A DNA stretch of 64,000 bases from Anaerolineaceae bacterium (GTDB lineage: Bacteria > Chloroflexota > Anaerolineae > Anaerolineales > Anaerolineaceae): the NCBI GenBank assembly GCA_020845515.1, contig JADLFQ010000076.1, positions 1 through 64,000 of the forward strand. The letters run 5' to 3'. A model generated the notes under the pieces. The model was not told where the DNA came from. It ran no database searches and saw only the letters and a list, made by a program, of their open reading frames with translations. Both the position numbers and the translations under genes were made by a program. This document shows, in pieces, positions 1-8,167 of the stretch (position 1 is the stretch's first letter; each line of letters begins with the position of its first letter).

Positions 1-279
1 GTCATTGCGAGCAAAGCGAAGCAATCTATCCAAGAAGCAGCGAAGCAATCCATCCAGAGCGAAGCCCCGGCTGTCATTGCGAGCGAAGCGAAGCAATCTA
101 TCCAAGAAGCAGCGAAGCAATCCATCCAGAGCGAAGCCCCGGCTGTCATTGCGAGCAAAGCGAAGCAATCTATCCAAGAAGCAGCGAAGCAATCCATCCA
201 GAGCGAAGCCCCGGCTGTCATTGCGAGCAAAGCGAGCGAAGCGAAGCAATCTATCCAAGAAGCAGCGAAGCAATCCATC
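1..279. repeat. 72-bp tandem repeat, about four copies
   Basis: Copies begin at 1, 73, 145 and 217. Each starts with GTCATTGCGAGC and carries two GCGAAGCAATC words about 27 bp apart. The fourth copy has a short GCGAGCGAA-type duplication near its start and ends near 279. The array may continue left of the window. Repeats with this core occur dispersed in many bacterial genomes. An open frame runs through the array, but its protein is only the repeat translated (Arg/Lys/Ser-rich) and I do not call it a gene. There are no unique spacers, so this is not a CRISPR array. Confidence 0.9.
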
Positions 280-332
280 AAGCTGCGCAGTGACCACAAA
301 CAACTATTCACCACCTGAAAGGAGTTCACAAC

Positions 333-842
333 ATGGGCTACGTACACGATACCCACATGTCCCAATTCATCCCCCCGGCCGTCATCGCCAAAACCGCCGG
401 TACATGGACGCCCTCAGTCGCGTCCAATGTCGCCAAGGAGGCGCGCACCGCAGGTGATGCAGCCTTTACGCTCATCATCCCCATCCCCATCCCTTCCAAC
501 GCTTCAGCCCTGAAGGGCGCAAAGCTTAAAAGTATTGATGTCTGGTACAAAATCGCCACTGGCGCAGCCGACGATTTCGCCACCGTCACCCTCAACCAGG
601 TTGCCTTGCCAGGCGATGCCGACGCTCCAGCCGGCGAAGAGGTCACCGTCACCCTCGACGCCGCACACGATTCCGCCGCCGAACGCAAAGCTGTCGCCGA
701 TCACAAAATGACCGTCACCCTCTCTACGCCGGTATGGTTGAACGATGATGACGCCTATTTCCTCTCCCTTGTCGTAGACGCCGCCGCCAACACCGCCTTC
801 ACCCTCTACGGCGCTCGCGCCAATTACGAGCTGAGGGTGTAG
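333..842 (+). CDS. phage-like structural-type hypothetical protein
   Basis: This 169-residue protein is of unrecognised family. It starts at an ATG nine bases after AAAGGAG (318-324). The sequence is rich in Ala, Thr and Val, has no transmembrane segment, and looks beta-strand rich with a DNDD-like acidic loop near residues 140-145. It is the first gene after the 72-bp repeat and heads a run of small plus-strand genes with strong ribosome sites and a pyrimidine-rich coding strand, as in phage late regions. A minor capsid, decoration or head-fibre role would fit that setting, but this is inference from context only. Confidence 0.6.
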   Translation: MGYVHDTHMSQFIPPAVIAKTAGTWTPSVASNVAKEARTAGDAAFTLIIPIPIPSNASALKGAKLKSIDVWYKIATGAADDFATVTLNQVALPGDADAPAGEEVTVTLDAAHDSAAERKAVADHKMTVTLSTPVWLNDDDAYFLSLVVDAAANTAFTLYGARANYELRV

Positions 843-1092
843 TTCCCTCAGCGAAGTCCTGGAATAACTGGCACCTTGATAACTGAATAACCTGGCGGTG
901 TCTCTATATATCGGCCTGAACGGGCAGCTCCCGGGAGTGGGAAGTGAGCCGAGCCGCCAGATTGCACGCCAGCCAACAAACAAACCCATCCATCGAACGA
1001 TGACTAAAGATAGTTGGCTGGCGTTCGCGAAGCTTGGCGGATGTCTTTGTCCGCCAAACCATAAACAAACCAATAACAAACCAAGGAGTAAC

Positions 1093-1479
1093 ATGAAAAC
1101 CCTGTTCACTTCCCGTAAGTTCTGGGTGGCTTTCATCACCCTCATTGCCGTCATCATCGGCGTATTCATCCCCGGTTTTGCACTCAACATCGAGGAGGCC
1201 GCCGGTCTGGTCATCATCGCCGTCGCCTACCTGGTCGGCGTGGCCGTTGACCCCGGCCCCGGCGATTGGCGCGGCGTCATCCAGTCCCGCAAGTTCTGGG
1301 CGGCCGCCATCGGCTTTGTCCTCGTTTGGTTCGAGGCCTTCCATGTCGTGCTGCCCTTCGATCTCGCTCCCGACCAACTCATCTCCATTGCCGTTGTCAT
1401 CGGAGGCTACATCGCCGGCGTCGCTTTTGAACAGCCAGCAAAGACACTGCCAGCCGTAAAATCAGCAGCCAAAAAGTAA
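1093..1479 (+). CDS. four-helix membrane protein, holin-like, internally duplicated
   Basis: This 128-residue protein starts at ATG 1093, preceded by AAGGAG. The frame is open further upstream, but no ribosome site supports a longer form. Four hydrophobic segments lie at about residues 9-26, 33-50, 66-83 and 92-110. Two halves repeat: each starts with SRKFW (residues 6-10 and about 62-66), then helix, short loop, helix ending in AYLVGVA or GYIAGVA. A Lys-rich tail follows. Small size, paired helices, charged tail and phage-like neighbours suggest a holin or lysis-associated membrane protein. That function is inferred, not shown. Confidence 0.65.
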   Translation: MKTLFTSRKFWVAFITLIAVIIGVFIPGFALNIEEAAGLVIIAVAYLVGVAVDPGPGDWRGVIQSRKFWAAAIGFVLVWFEAFHVVLPFDLAPDQLISIAVVIGGYIAGVAFEQPAKTLPAVKSAAKK

Positions 1480-1506
1480 GCCATCTCCTCTCTTCCTCCC
1501 CTGAAA

Positions 1507-1543
1507 GACCCTGTCCCGTGTTCGCCATTCACGGGGCAGGGTC
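1507..1543 (+). other. 14-bp hairpin between phage-like genes
   Basis: GACCCTGTCCCGTG (1507-1520) pairs with CACGGGGCAGGGTC (1530-1543) across a 9-base loop, with one G-U pair. No T-run follows. The ribosome site of the next gene begins a few bases later. It could be a weak terminator or an RNA-processing or stability element between the holin-like gene and the gene at 1559. Confidence 0.55.
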
Positions 1544-1558
1544 GAAGGAAATAAAACC

Positions 1559-1861
1559 ATGACAGCCAAATCTCCCCCCAATTCAGATACTGCCCTTGCC
1601 GCCGTTCTTGCCGGTCCAAACCCCCTCGATTGCCGCCTTCGCCCCAACGGTTCTATGTGCGTCATAGACAGCGCAGGCCGCAAGCTCATCTTCTCCCCAG
1701 GCCAGGTTGCCGCTGCTGGAGCAATACTCGCCGCACAACACGCCTCATCCAACACAGATAAACAAACCAAACCTTCAGTATCCCCCAAGACCGTTGCATC
1801 TAACGCAGCGAAACCGCTCCCTCCCCTCAAGGGCGGGGCCGGGGAGAGGTCAGCTAAATGA
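1559..1861 (+). CDS. small hypothetical protein of the phage-like module
   Basis: This 100-residue protein starts at ATG 1559 after GAAGGAAATAAAACC. Residues 20-60 look folded (PLDCRLRPNGSMCVIDSAGR then an Ala/Gly helix). The tail is low-complexity and ends in PPLKGGAGERSAK. That tail is encoded by a GC-rich palindromic element of a kind seen elsewhere in the window, so the C-terminus may have been extended by an inserted repeat. The stop codon overlaps the next start as ATGA, so the two genes are probably translationally coupled. Family not recognised. Confidence 0.55.
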   Translation: MTAKSPPNSDTALAAVLAGPNPLDCRLRPNGSMCVIDSAGRKLIFSPGQVAAAGAILAAQHASSNTDKQTKPSVSPKTVASNAAKPLPPLKGGAGERSAK

Positions 1862-2511
1862 CCGCCCTTGCTGCCTTCCAAACCCGCTTGCTCTCCCTTC
1901 TCGGCGATACCGCCGGCGTGCGCTATTCTACAGACATCCTCAACGAAGCCCTTGCCCAAGCCCTGGAAGAATACTCCGTTGCCATCCCCAACCTGGTCAT
2001 CGAGGAGTTTACCGTCGTCACCGGCGGCCGTGAGCAGCTCATCACCACCGTGCCATCATTCCTGAACGTGCTTCAGGTCGTCTTCCCCTACGACGGTTTC
2101 GCCTCCGAACAGGTCTTGTTGGAGGCCTTCTACGCCTACCATGACGGCGATTATCTGACGATCTACATCGGCGGCCCGGGCGTTCCCGCCGCCGGGGATG
2201 TCATCCAAATCTATTACACCATCCCCCACACCATCGAAAACCTTGCAGGCGCAGCCGGTACAACCGTCAACCCCGCCCACGACAGCCTTCTCTCCCAGGG
2301 GGGCTCTGCCTTCGCAGCTCTGCTCCGTGCCGCCCAAATGGTCGAGAACCCCGGTAAGCGCGTCGCCGACGTGGAAAACCTCCAAAAGTGGGGCGCAGAG
2401 CAGCGCCACAAGTTCACCGCTGCCTTGCAGCTCCTCGCCGCCGGTCATGCACACACCTCCCCTTTCCCCGCCGCCGGCTGGAAGATGGATCAATGGGACA
2501 AAAGGAAGTAA
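1858..2511 (+). CDS. phage head-tail adaptor-like protein
   Basis: This 217-residue protein overlaps the previous gene by ATGA. The N-terminal 45 residues form a short helical region (FQTRLLSLLGD, then STDILNEALAQALEEYS). A beta-rich middle follows (residues about 50-130), then a C-terminal helix bundle. This order (short helical N-terminus describing columns of an array, central sheet, trailing helices) resembles phage head-tail connector or adaptor proteins, but I cannot name the family with certainty. Context and coupling to neighbours support a virion-assembly role. Confidence 0.55.
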   Translation: MTALAAFQTRLLSLLGDTAGVRYSTDILNEALAQALEEYSVAIPNLVIEEFTVVTGGREQLITTVPSFLNVLQVVFPYDGFASEQVLLEAFYAYHDGDYLTIYIGGPGVPAAGDVIQIYYTIPHTIENLAGAAGTTVNPAHDSLLSQGGSAFAALLRAAQMVENPGKRVADVENLQKWGAEQRHKFTAALQLLAAGHAHTSPFPAAGWKMDQWDKRK

Positions 2512-2514
2512 CCC

Positions 2515-2634
2515 ATGCCCACCATAGGCGTTGATTGTGATCGCGTAGCCCCAGATGTTCTTTTCTGGGACGGAGCACGCCGGATGATTTTGTCCGGCGC
2601 ACCATTGTCAGGAGTTGCACCATGCCCACCATAG
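2515..2634 (+). CDS. 39-residue ORF duplicating the next gene's start
   Basis: ATG 2515 sits after AAGGAAGTAACCC. It encodes 39 residues and ends in TAG at 2632-2634, out of frame with the next gene. Its first nine residues, MPTIGVDCD, are identical to the first nine of the protein starting at 2622, because a 27-base stretch (2515-2541) is repeated exactly at 2622-2648. It could be a leftover of a partial duplication or a translated leader peptide. Two short hairpins lie between the copies (CCCAGA/TCTGGG and CGCCGGA/TCCGGCG). Confidence 0.35.
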   Translation: MPTIGVDCDRVAPDVLFWDGARRMILSGAPLSGVAPCPP

Positions 2635-3185
2635 GCGTTGATTGTGATATTACGTTGCAACACCCGGACGTAAACGGCGGCCATCCGGTTGGCTTCCTGC
2701 TTGCCACCCCCAAAATGCAAGACCTCAAATCATACGGCCCCGCCATCTCCATCCAGTACGAGACCCTGCAAGACGCCATGGGCGATGCCCAGGATATCCT
2801 CCACGCCTACATCACGATCCTCATCGCCGACAACCTGCAAAACCCCGACGGATCCACCCACACCGAAAGCGCCGTAACCATGCGCACGTACCTGCTGGAG
2901 ATTATCTCAAAGCACACCGGCATTACCCTCACCACCCGCACCGGGGTACATGGCGGGCTAAAGTCATTAAGCGAAACCATCAACACCATTGTCGGTTACC
3001 AGGTCTTCCCCATGATGGATGACATGATTTATTCCGAAATCGAAACCCTCAAGGTGCACCTTACCACCCGTTCCAGTTCCTTCGCTCCAGTCAACCCGGT
3101 GGTTTACCTGGATAGTCTCTGGGTGGACGAGAGTACCTATGCCGGCGTGCGCACCTGGAACAATTCCTATTGGAGGTCTTTATGA
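2622..3185 (+). CDS. phage-like structural-type hypothetical protein
   Basis: This 187-residue protein starts at ATG 2622, 7 bases after a CAGGAG-type site, within the second copy of a 27-base direct repeat. It is mixed alpha/beta with no membrane segment. Two histidines in an HAYITILIADN helix and a C-terminal region rich in Tyr and Trp are visible. Its TGA overlaps the next start (ATGA at 3182), so the two are co-translated. I do not recognise the family. By position it is likely a tail or baseplate component. Confidence 0.55.
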   Translation: MPTIGVDCDITLQHPDVNGGHPVGFLLATPKMQDLKSYGPAISIQYETLQDAMGDAQDILHAYITILIADNLQNPDGSTHTESAVTMRTYLLEIISKHTGITLTTRTGVHGGLKSLSETINTIVGYQVFPMMDDMIYSEIETLKVHLTTRSSSFAPVNPVVYLDSLWVDESTYAGVRTWNNSYWRSL

Positions 3186-3949
3186 GCTACCCCCTCTCAA
3201 GCGATGTTTCTTCCGGCCAGCCAACCGCCTACCAGCACTACAACAACCTGCGTTCCGACGCCCTCTACCTCGGCCAGCCTGCCGCCGATGCCGTCCCCCT
3301 CGGCACTTTCTTCCAGCGCTACGCCGACGCCATCAAAATCGAATATCTCGCCACCGACCGGCTGCGTATCCCCTTCGTCACCACCCGCCCGCCCACCATC
3401 ATAATCGGCGGGGTCATGTGCCAGGCCGCCGCCAATGTAGACCTTGCAGGCGGGGCGCTCTCCGGCGTCGCCGCCACCTGGTATGTCTTTGTCAGGCGTA
3501 CGGCCGGCAGCACCACCTTCACCCTCGAGGTGAACACTTCCAGCGCAGAAACCAGTACAACCCGCCTCATCGGCGAAGTCTATTGGGACGGCACGCATAT
3601 AAATTCCGGCACAATCAAAACCTACACCGGGGGCGCACTCCCCGCCGCCGACTACGACAGCGGCTGGTTCGCCTGCGCCTACAACAACACCTACACCAAA
3701 GCCCACAGCCTCGGCCAGCCGCCCCGCCTGGTCATGCTCCTGCATTCTTCCGTTGCTTCTCCCGGCGCTGCAAACGAGCTTATCCAGGTCAATGTTGCCT
3801 TCGATAGTAGCTCCGGCGTCAACAGCATCATCGGCTGGGAGGGAACGAATATTCTCATCACCACCGGCAACAACGCCACCATGGGGACAGTCCTTTCCCT
3901 GCGCCGTTTCTCCGCCGCAGGCTACTACCGCATCTTTGCCTGGAGGTAA
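3182..3949 (+). CDS. phage-like tail or fibre-type protein
   Basis: This 255-residue protein starts at ATG 3182, five bases after GGAGG (3172-3176). The same frame is open to 3170, but the GGAGG fixes the start. The N-terminal 50 residues include QPTAYQHYNNLRSDALYLG, a motif style seen at the start of phage receptor-binding or tail-associated proteins. The rest is beta-rich with many Thr, Ser, Gly and Ala residues and aromatic strand ends, as in fibre domains. It has no signal peptide. It is ATGA-coupled to the upstream gene and the next gene starts 5 bases after its stop. Confidence 0.55.
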   Translation: MSYPLSSDVSSGQPTAYQHYNNLRSDALYLGQPAADAVPLGTFFQRYADAIKIEYLATDRLRIPFVTTRPPTIIIGGVMCQAAANVDLAGGALSGVAATWYVFVRRTAGSTTFTLEVNTSSAETSTTRLIGEVYWDGTHINSGTIKTYTGGALPAADYDSGWFACAYNNTYTKAHSLGQPPRLVMLLHSSVASPGAANELIQVNVAFDSSSGVNSIIGWEGTNILITTGNNATMGTVLSLRRFSAAGYYRIFAWR

Positions 3950-3953
3950 ACTC

Positions 3954-4397
3954 ATGTCCATGTTTGTTGTTCGCAATGCCGATGCTTCAATCGCATTCTT
4001 CGCAGAAAAAGCCAATGACCTGGTGCTTGCCCCCGGCCAGGTCATCGAAGAACTGCAAATGTCTTTCGCCGAATACGCCAACAGATTGGTCTTATCCGTG
4101 GAAGGCGTCTCCGGCCAAACGGTTTCCTTCCCCGCCGGGCAGGGCGAAATCATCGTTCAAGTCTCCTGTACTCCCTCCCCCGTAGGAGGGGGTGAGGTCG
4201 TTGATCTCCTGGTCAATGACCTGGTCGAGACAGTCCCGCTTTCGGGTGGGGGAGGCGGCAGGGGTGAAGGTACACTCATCCTATCCCGTCAAACCCCGGG
4301 CGTCTTCCTCATCGCCCCCGCCAACCGCCAGCTCTACCCCGCCGCCGGTTCTTCCCTCCTCGCCGTTGTCGTCGAGGAAACACCCTCCCCCCAATAG
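3954..4397 (+). CDS. small beta-rich protein of the phage-like module
   Basis: This 147-residue protein starts at ATG 3954 after TGGAGGTAAACTC. The first 80 residues look like a compact beta domain. The second half holds two G-rich stretches (SPVGGGEV and SGGGGGRGEG) encoded by GC-rich palindromic DNA (near 4177-4196 and 4243-4270), which suggests small repeat elements inserted in frame. The C-terminus is hydrophobic (SSLLAVVVEE) but too short for a confident membrane anchor. Function unknown; it follows the fibre-type gene directly. Confidence 0.5.
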   Translation: MSMFVVRNADASIAFFAEKANDLVLAPGQVIEELQMSFAEYANRLVLSVEGVSGQTVSFPAGQGEIIVQVSCTPSPVGGGEVVDLLVNDLVETVPLSGGGGGRGEGTLILSRQTPGVFLIAPANRQLYPAAGSSLLAVVVEETPSPQ

Positions 4398-4682
4398 GGA
4401 GATCGCGTCAGCATGCTGAATGATGTTGTCCGGCAGGGTAAGGGTGAGGGTATATCTCAAAACAATCTCTTCTGAACCATCGCTTGCACAAACCGCCCGC
4501 ACGCCGGCCACTCCTCCCCCCAACAGACAAAACCCCGCCCGCGTGCCAGCGCACACTCGTAACCCTTTCGACCGAACCGGCAATGAAAACAACCCCCGCA
4601 GCGCGCCCCTTCCTTCTCCCCATAAACCTTCAGCATGTTGTAATGCTGCCAGGGTGTAATCTTTTCTTCCTCACGAGGTAAC

Positions 4683-4913
4683 ATGACAAATAAACTCCTT
4701 CCCAAAAAGATTGAACTACAAAGTGGTGGCGTTCCAGGCCACCAAAAGGTAAAAAAGCAGGAGGGCCGGCTGGTGCTCCAGCCCTCCCAGGAAAAGCTCA
4801 ACAAATCCCAAGCCCAGGCAGATCTCGCCGCCCTTCAGGCAGGCAAAACCACCACCGCAGACCTCGCCAACATCCTCGCCCGCCTCCTGCAGCGGCTGGC
4901 GGAAGAGCTGTAG
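4683..4913 (+). CDS. small charged protein
   Basis: This 76-residue protein starts at ATG 4683 after CGAGGTAAC. The N-terminal half is basic and Gln-rich. The C-terminal half is a predicted amphipathic helix (LAALQAGKTTTADLANILARLLQRLAEEL). It sits between the phage-like genes and the winged-helix gene. The preceding 285 bases (4398-4682) hold a Pro/Arg-rich open frame without a ribosome site, which I do not call. Function unknown. Confidence 0.5.
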   Translation: MTNKLLPKKIELQSGGVPGHQKVKKQEGRLVLQPSQEKLNKSQAQADLAALQAGKTTTADLANILARLLQRLAEEL

Positions 4914-4982
4914 CGCGCAACGCGCCGGACGGCGCGCCGAAAACCGAATAGCTGTTTTTTTTAACCGTGCGGAGAGAGAAAC

Positions 4983-5708
4983 ATGGCACTGTTTTCCATG
5001 GAAATGTTGCGAACGTTAAAAGGTCCGCCGCTGGCGGTGTTGATCGCCCTGCTGAGCGTGCGCCAACCCGTGCAAGCCGATTGGCTGGCGCGGGCAACCG
5101 GCTACAGCGACAAGCCGGTGAAACAAGCGCTGGAACTGCTGGCGGAATACGGCATGGCCACCCGCAACGGGCGTTATGCCTGGCAAATCGCAGACGGCGT
5201 GCAACCGTTGCCCTTTTTAGATGCGCCCGCTCCGGAAGCTCCCGCGGCGACTCCGGCCGCGGCGGAAGCGCGCGGGAAGGTTTCGCCGGTGTCGTTCTTA
5301 AACCGGAAAGTTTCCGAAACGAGGCGGAAAGATTCCCATTCTTTTCCTGTTACTACTGCTGCTGTTTCTGAGGGGGGAGAAAAAGAAGAGCAGCAGCAGT
5401 TAAAAGCACCGCGAAAAAACTCCGGAAGAAAGCACAAGCTTTCCGCGGTCGAAAAATGCCTGTACGATGGCGGCATTCGCGGCCCGATGCTGCAAGAGCT
5501 TGCCGGACTTGGCTGGGTGACGCAGGGTTACGTCCGCGCCATGGTGATCCAGGCGCAGCGGGAGAAGATCAGCACCGGGCTGCTAATTCACCGTATCCGC
5601 AGCCAGGATGACATCCGGCATACAGAGGGCTGCACATGCCGCTGGTGTGAAGAGCAGCACGATAAAGCCAATCGGGAGTTCATGCGCTGGTACAATGAAA
5701 CGGACTGA
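4983..5708 (+). CDS. winged-helix protein, phage regulator or replication type
   Basis: This 241-residue protein has an N-terminal winged-helix-like region (residues about 5-60: LRTLKGPPLAVLIALLSVRQPVQADWLARATGYSDKPVKQAL, then a wing reading YGMATRNGRYAWQ). A low-complexity Pro/Ala/Glu/Lys linker spans about 75-150. The C-terminal domain (about 150-241) ends with a CTCRWCEEQH motif, two close cysteines and a His that could bind a metal. This plan (winged helix, linker, C-terminal DNA or metal-binding part) resembles phage or plasmid replication initiators and regulators. Start at ATG 4983 after GGAGAGAAAC. A GCGGGG/CCCCGC hairpin follows at 5717-5733. Confidence 0.55.
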   Translation: MALFSMEMLRTLKGPPLAVLIALLSVRQPVQADWLARATGYSDKPVKQALELLAEYGMATRNGRYAWQIADGVQPLPFLDAPAPEAPAATPAAAEARGKVSPVSFLNRKVSETRRKDSHSFPVTTAAVSEGGEKEEQQQLKAPRKNSGRKHKLSAVEKCLYDGGIRGPMLQELAGLGWVTQGYVRAMVIQAQREKISTGLLIHRIRSQDDIRHTEGCTCRWCEEQHDKANREFMRWYNETD

Positions 5709-5950
5709 CCTTTTGCGCGGGGTGTGTCCCCGCCTAACGAGAAGTGCGTTTGCAAGGCGGTGAGATGTGAGCCTCTCTTAATTACGGAAGCGCTGCCTGC
5801 ACCTAATGAATCTGTAAAGTTATCTTTGGGTCATGCGAGGTAAAATAAAAAGAAAGCAGCAGCGCAAGCCGCTGCCGGATAGTTTTTTAAACAAAGGCGC
5901 AACCGCCAGAGCATGAGGGTCACGAGGGCGGAACAGGAGGCTGCCGGGCG

Positions 5951-8068
5951 ATGAAAGCACTCTTCCAAAAAAACAGGTTGTTTTACTCCTTGCTGATTTC
6001 CGTACTCGGTGCGCTGCTGCTGACGACGGTTGTGTTCGCGGCATTGCGCATCAAATCCGCGACCATGCTGATCTCCTCGCGCGGCCCCCTGCCGCAGCCG
6101 ATTTTCCCCACCCCGCCTGTCGCTGCTGACGGTTTCTCGCAGCTTTCCAGCCTTTCGTATGGCGGGCGTTTTGTGGCGTTTGAGAGCAAGGCCACTGACC
6201 TTGTACCGGACCCGCCTCAGTGTGCTGATAACTATTACGACATCTTCCTCTTTGACCGCGGCAAGCTCTTCAAAGCCGATGGCAACCCAAACCCGGATGA
6301 ACTCGATGACGATGCAATCACCGGCATCACCGACCCCTTGCTCTACCCCGGCAACCCGTGCTCGAACGGGCATTCTGTTTATCCGGTTCTCTCGCACGAC
6401 CCCGATACCGATCCGCAGCCCTGGGACATCGGCAACCCGCACGACAACCAGGGGCGCTATGTTGTCTTCCAATCGCTGGCAACCAATATTCTCAACACGA
6501 CACCGGATACCAATGAGAAGATGGATATTTACCTGTTCGACCGTGAGACAGCGCAATACACACTTGTCTCGCAGAGCTACGATGAACAGCCTGCCAACAA
6601 CCATTCCGGCGGCGCCTTGGTGGCCGCGTTGGGCGCACCTTGCGGTGCGTGTAACAATTTTAGCTATCCGAATCTAAAAAACCCGGTGCACGCCGGCATG
6701 GATATCTACCTCGACGACACAAAAAATCCGTATGTGGTTTTTGAGTCAACCGCGACCAACCTGATCAGTCAGCCGACCTCCGGGCAGCAGATCTTCTTGC
6801 GCGATGTCAACGCCGGTAACACCATCCTGCTCTCCAAAGTTCCGGGCACCAGCAACCAGTTCATCAACGGGGATTCCACCCAGCCTGTCCTCGCTCCGGC
6901 AGCCTCCACCGGGACTTGCACACCCGGCGGCGGCGCGCCCTACCCACCCGGGCGTTTTCTGACTTTTGTCACCAAAGCCAGCAATGTGGTGACAGGTGGT
7001 GTGCTTAACAGCGCGGTTAAACCGCAAGTTGTATTGATTGACCGGGATGCCGACGGGGATTGCATTTTAGATCAAAATGGCCCTAATAAGATCAAAAGCT
7101 ATGTTGTTTCGCGCAACCCCTCCACGCTCGAAGTTTCCAACGGCGAATCGTGGTATCCGTCAATTGCAATTGATGAGAATACCAACAAGGTGCGCGTGGT
7201 CTTTCACTCCTACGGTGATAACCTGGCGCCCGGCGATACGGACACCAACGATTCGGCAGATGTGTTTGCGTTTGAACTCTCGCCCAGCACCGGGGTGGTA
7301 AGTATGGTGCGTATCTCGCGCAGCTCCGACGGCGCAGCGGGCAATTTTGACTCGGTCAGCCCGTGGATCTCCGGCAATGGCTTGATCGTAGCGTTCACCT
7401 CCTATGCCGGCAACCTGGTGGAGGATGACACCAACTATTACTGTCGTTTGGTCTATAACGGTAAACAGTACACGAACTGCCCGGATGTCTTCGTGCGCGA
7501 TATCAGCACGGGCCTGGCGGGGGAACGCACCTGGCGCGTCTCGATGACCAGTACCGGCGAACAGGGAGATTTTAACTCCGGGCTGCCGCGCCTCGATGGA
7601 CCGGGGCAGTTTGTCTCCTTTAACAGCCAGACCAATTTGCACACCGACGGCTCCTTTGCCAACTACCAACAGGTGTATGTGCGCGACCAGGGTATCCCGC
7701 CCGGCAACCCGCTCATCCGTCCGGCCTCTGTCAATCTGTTTTCCTTTTTGGGATATTACGCGGATGCGCGCTTTATTGTCACCTTCCTGAAAGATGATAT
7801 GATCATTCCCGATGGCGGCACACCGGTGCGCATTGACCCGAACTCGCAAGATCCGGGCTTCTTTGGGGTGATCAGCGACACATGCTCTGGCGGCACTTTC
7901 AACAAGAACGACACCTGTGAATTTTGGGTACGCTACACACCGACAGGCCGCACCACCCGGCACGCGCGCGTGATTTTTCCCCTGCCGCTGGACGACCCGC
8001 GCGTCCAGTTATACGTCGGGGTGCACGGCGGCACGATTGTGCGCTATGTTCCTTTGATTACCCCATAA
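5951..8068 (+). CDS. secreted propeller-type repeat protein
   Basis: This 705-residue protein has a Sec-type signal (basic MKALFQKNR, then hydrophobic LLISVLGALLLTTVVFA; cleavage probable near residue 31). The body holds repeated blades of the TolB/PD40 style: GRYVVFQSLATNIL, YVVFESTATNLIS, IVAFTSYAGNLVEDDTN and DVFVRD, each followed by a VSxSS-type strand. These repeats usually build beta-propellers outside the cell. Paired cysteines in loops fit an exported protein. AGGAGG lies 12 bases before ATG 5951. The final 100 residues look like a separate beta-sandwich. Its substrate is unknown; a surface-binding or structural role is inferred. Confidence 0.7.
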   Translation: MKALFQKNRLFYSLLISVLGALLLTTVVFAALRIKSATMLISSRGPLPQPIFPTPPVAADGFSQLSSLSYGGRFVAFESKATDLVPDPPQCADNYYDIFLFDRGKLFKADGNPNPDELDDDAITGITDPLLYPGNPCSNGHSVYPVLSHDPDTDPQPWDIGNPHDNQGRYVVFQSLATNILNTTPDTNEKMDIYLFDRETAQYTLVSQSYDEQPANNHSGGALVAALGAPCGACNNFSYPNLKNPVHAGMDIYLDDTKNPYVVFESTATNLISQPTSGQQIFLRDVNAGNTILLSKVPGTSNQFINGDSTQPVLAPAASTGTCTPGGGAPYPPGRFLTFVTKASNVVTGGVLNSAVKPQVVLIDRDADGDCILDQNGPNKIKSYVVSRNPSTLEVSNGESWYPSIAIDENTNKVRVVFHSYGDNLAPGDTDTNDSADVFAFELSPSTGVVSMVRISRSSDGAAGNFDSVSPWISGNGLIVAFTSYAGNLVEDDTNYYCRLVYNGKQYTNCPDVFVRDISTGLAGERTWRVSMTSTGEQGDFNSGLPRLDGPGQFVSFNSQTNLHTDGSFANYQQVYVRDQGIPPGNPLIRPASVNLFSFLGYYADARFIVTFLKDDMIIPDGGTPVRIDPNSQDPGFFGVISDTCSGGTFNKNDTCEFWVRYTPTGRTTRHARVIFPLPLDDPRVQLYVGVHGGTIVRYVPLITP

Positions 8069-8167
8069 TTTTTGCCTGAAGCAGGGTTTTTCATGCGAAA
8101 CACCCGCTTTAAGGATTCAGCAAAACTCGTATAGCCAATTGTGCGAATTGGGTGGGGCTGCTGTGAT

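Noticed and set aside
1..279. CRISPR array at the left edge, and again at 35388-35588
   Set aside because: Units are contiguous, with no unique spacers, and no cas genes occur in the window.
5..457. 150-residue open frame through the 72-bp repeat
   Set aside because: The protein is the repeat translated, has no ribosome site, and its end overlaps the real gene at 333 in another frame.
504..1217. Long antisense ORFs opposite the phage-like genes
   Set aside because: They are mirror frames of C-rich coding DNA without ribosome sites or domain patterns; the plus-strand genes have both.
4420..4659. 79-residue plus-strand ORF between phage-like genes
   Set aside because: Pro/Arg/Asn-rich low complexity, no ribosome site, and no folded pattern.
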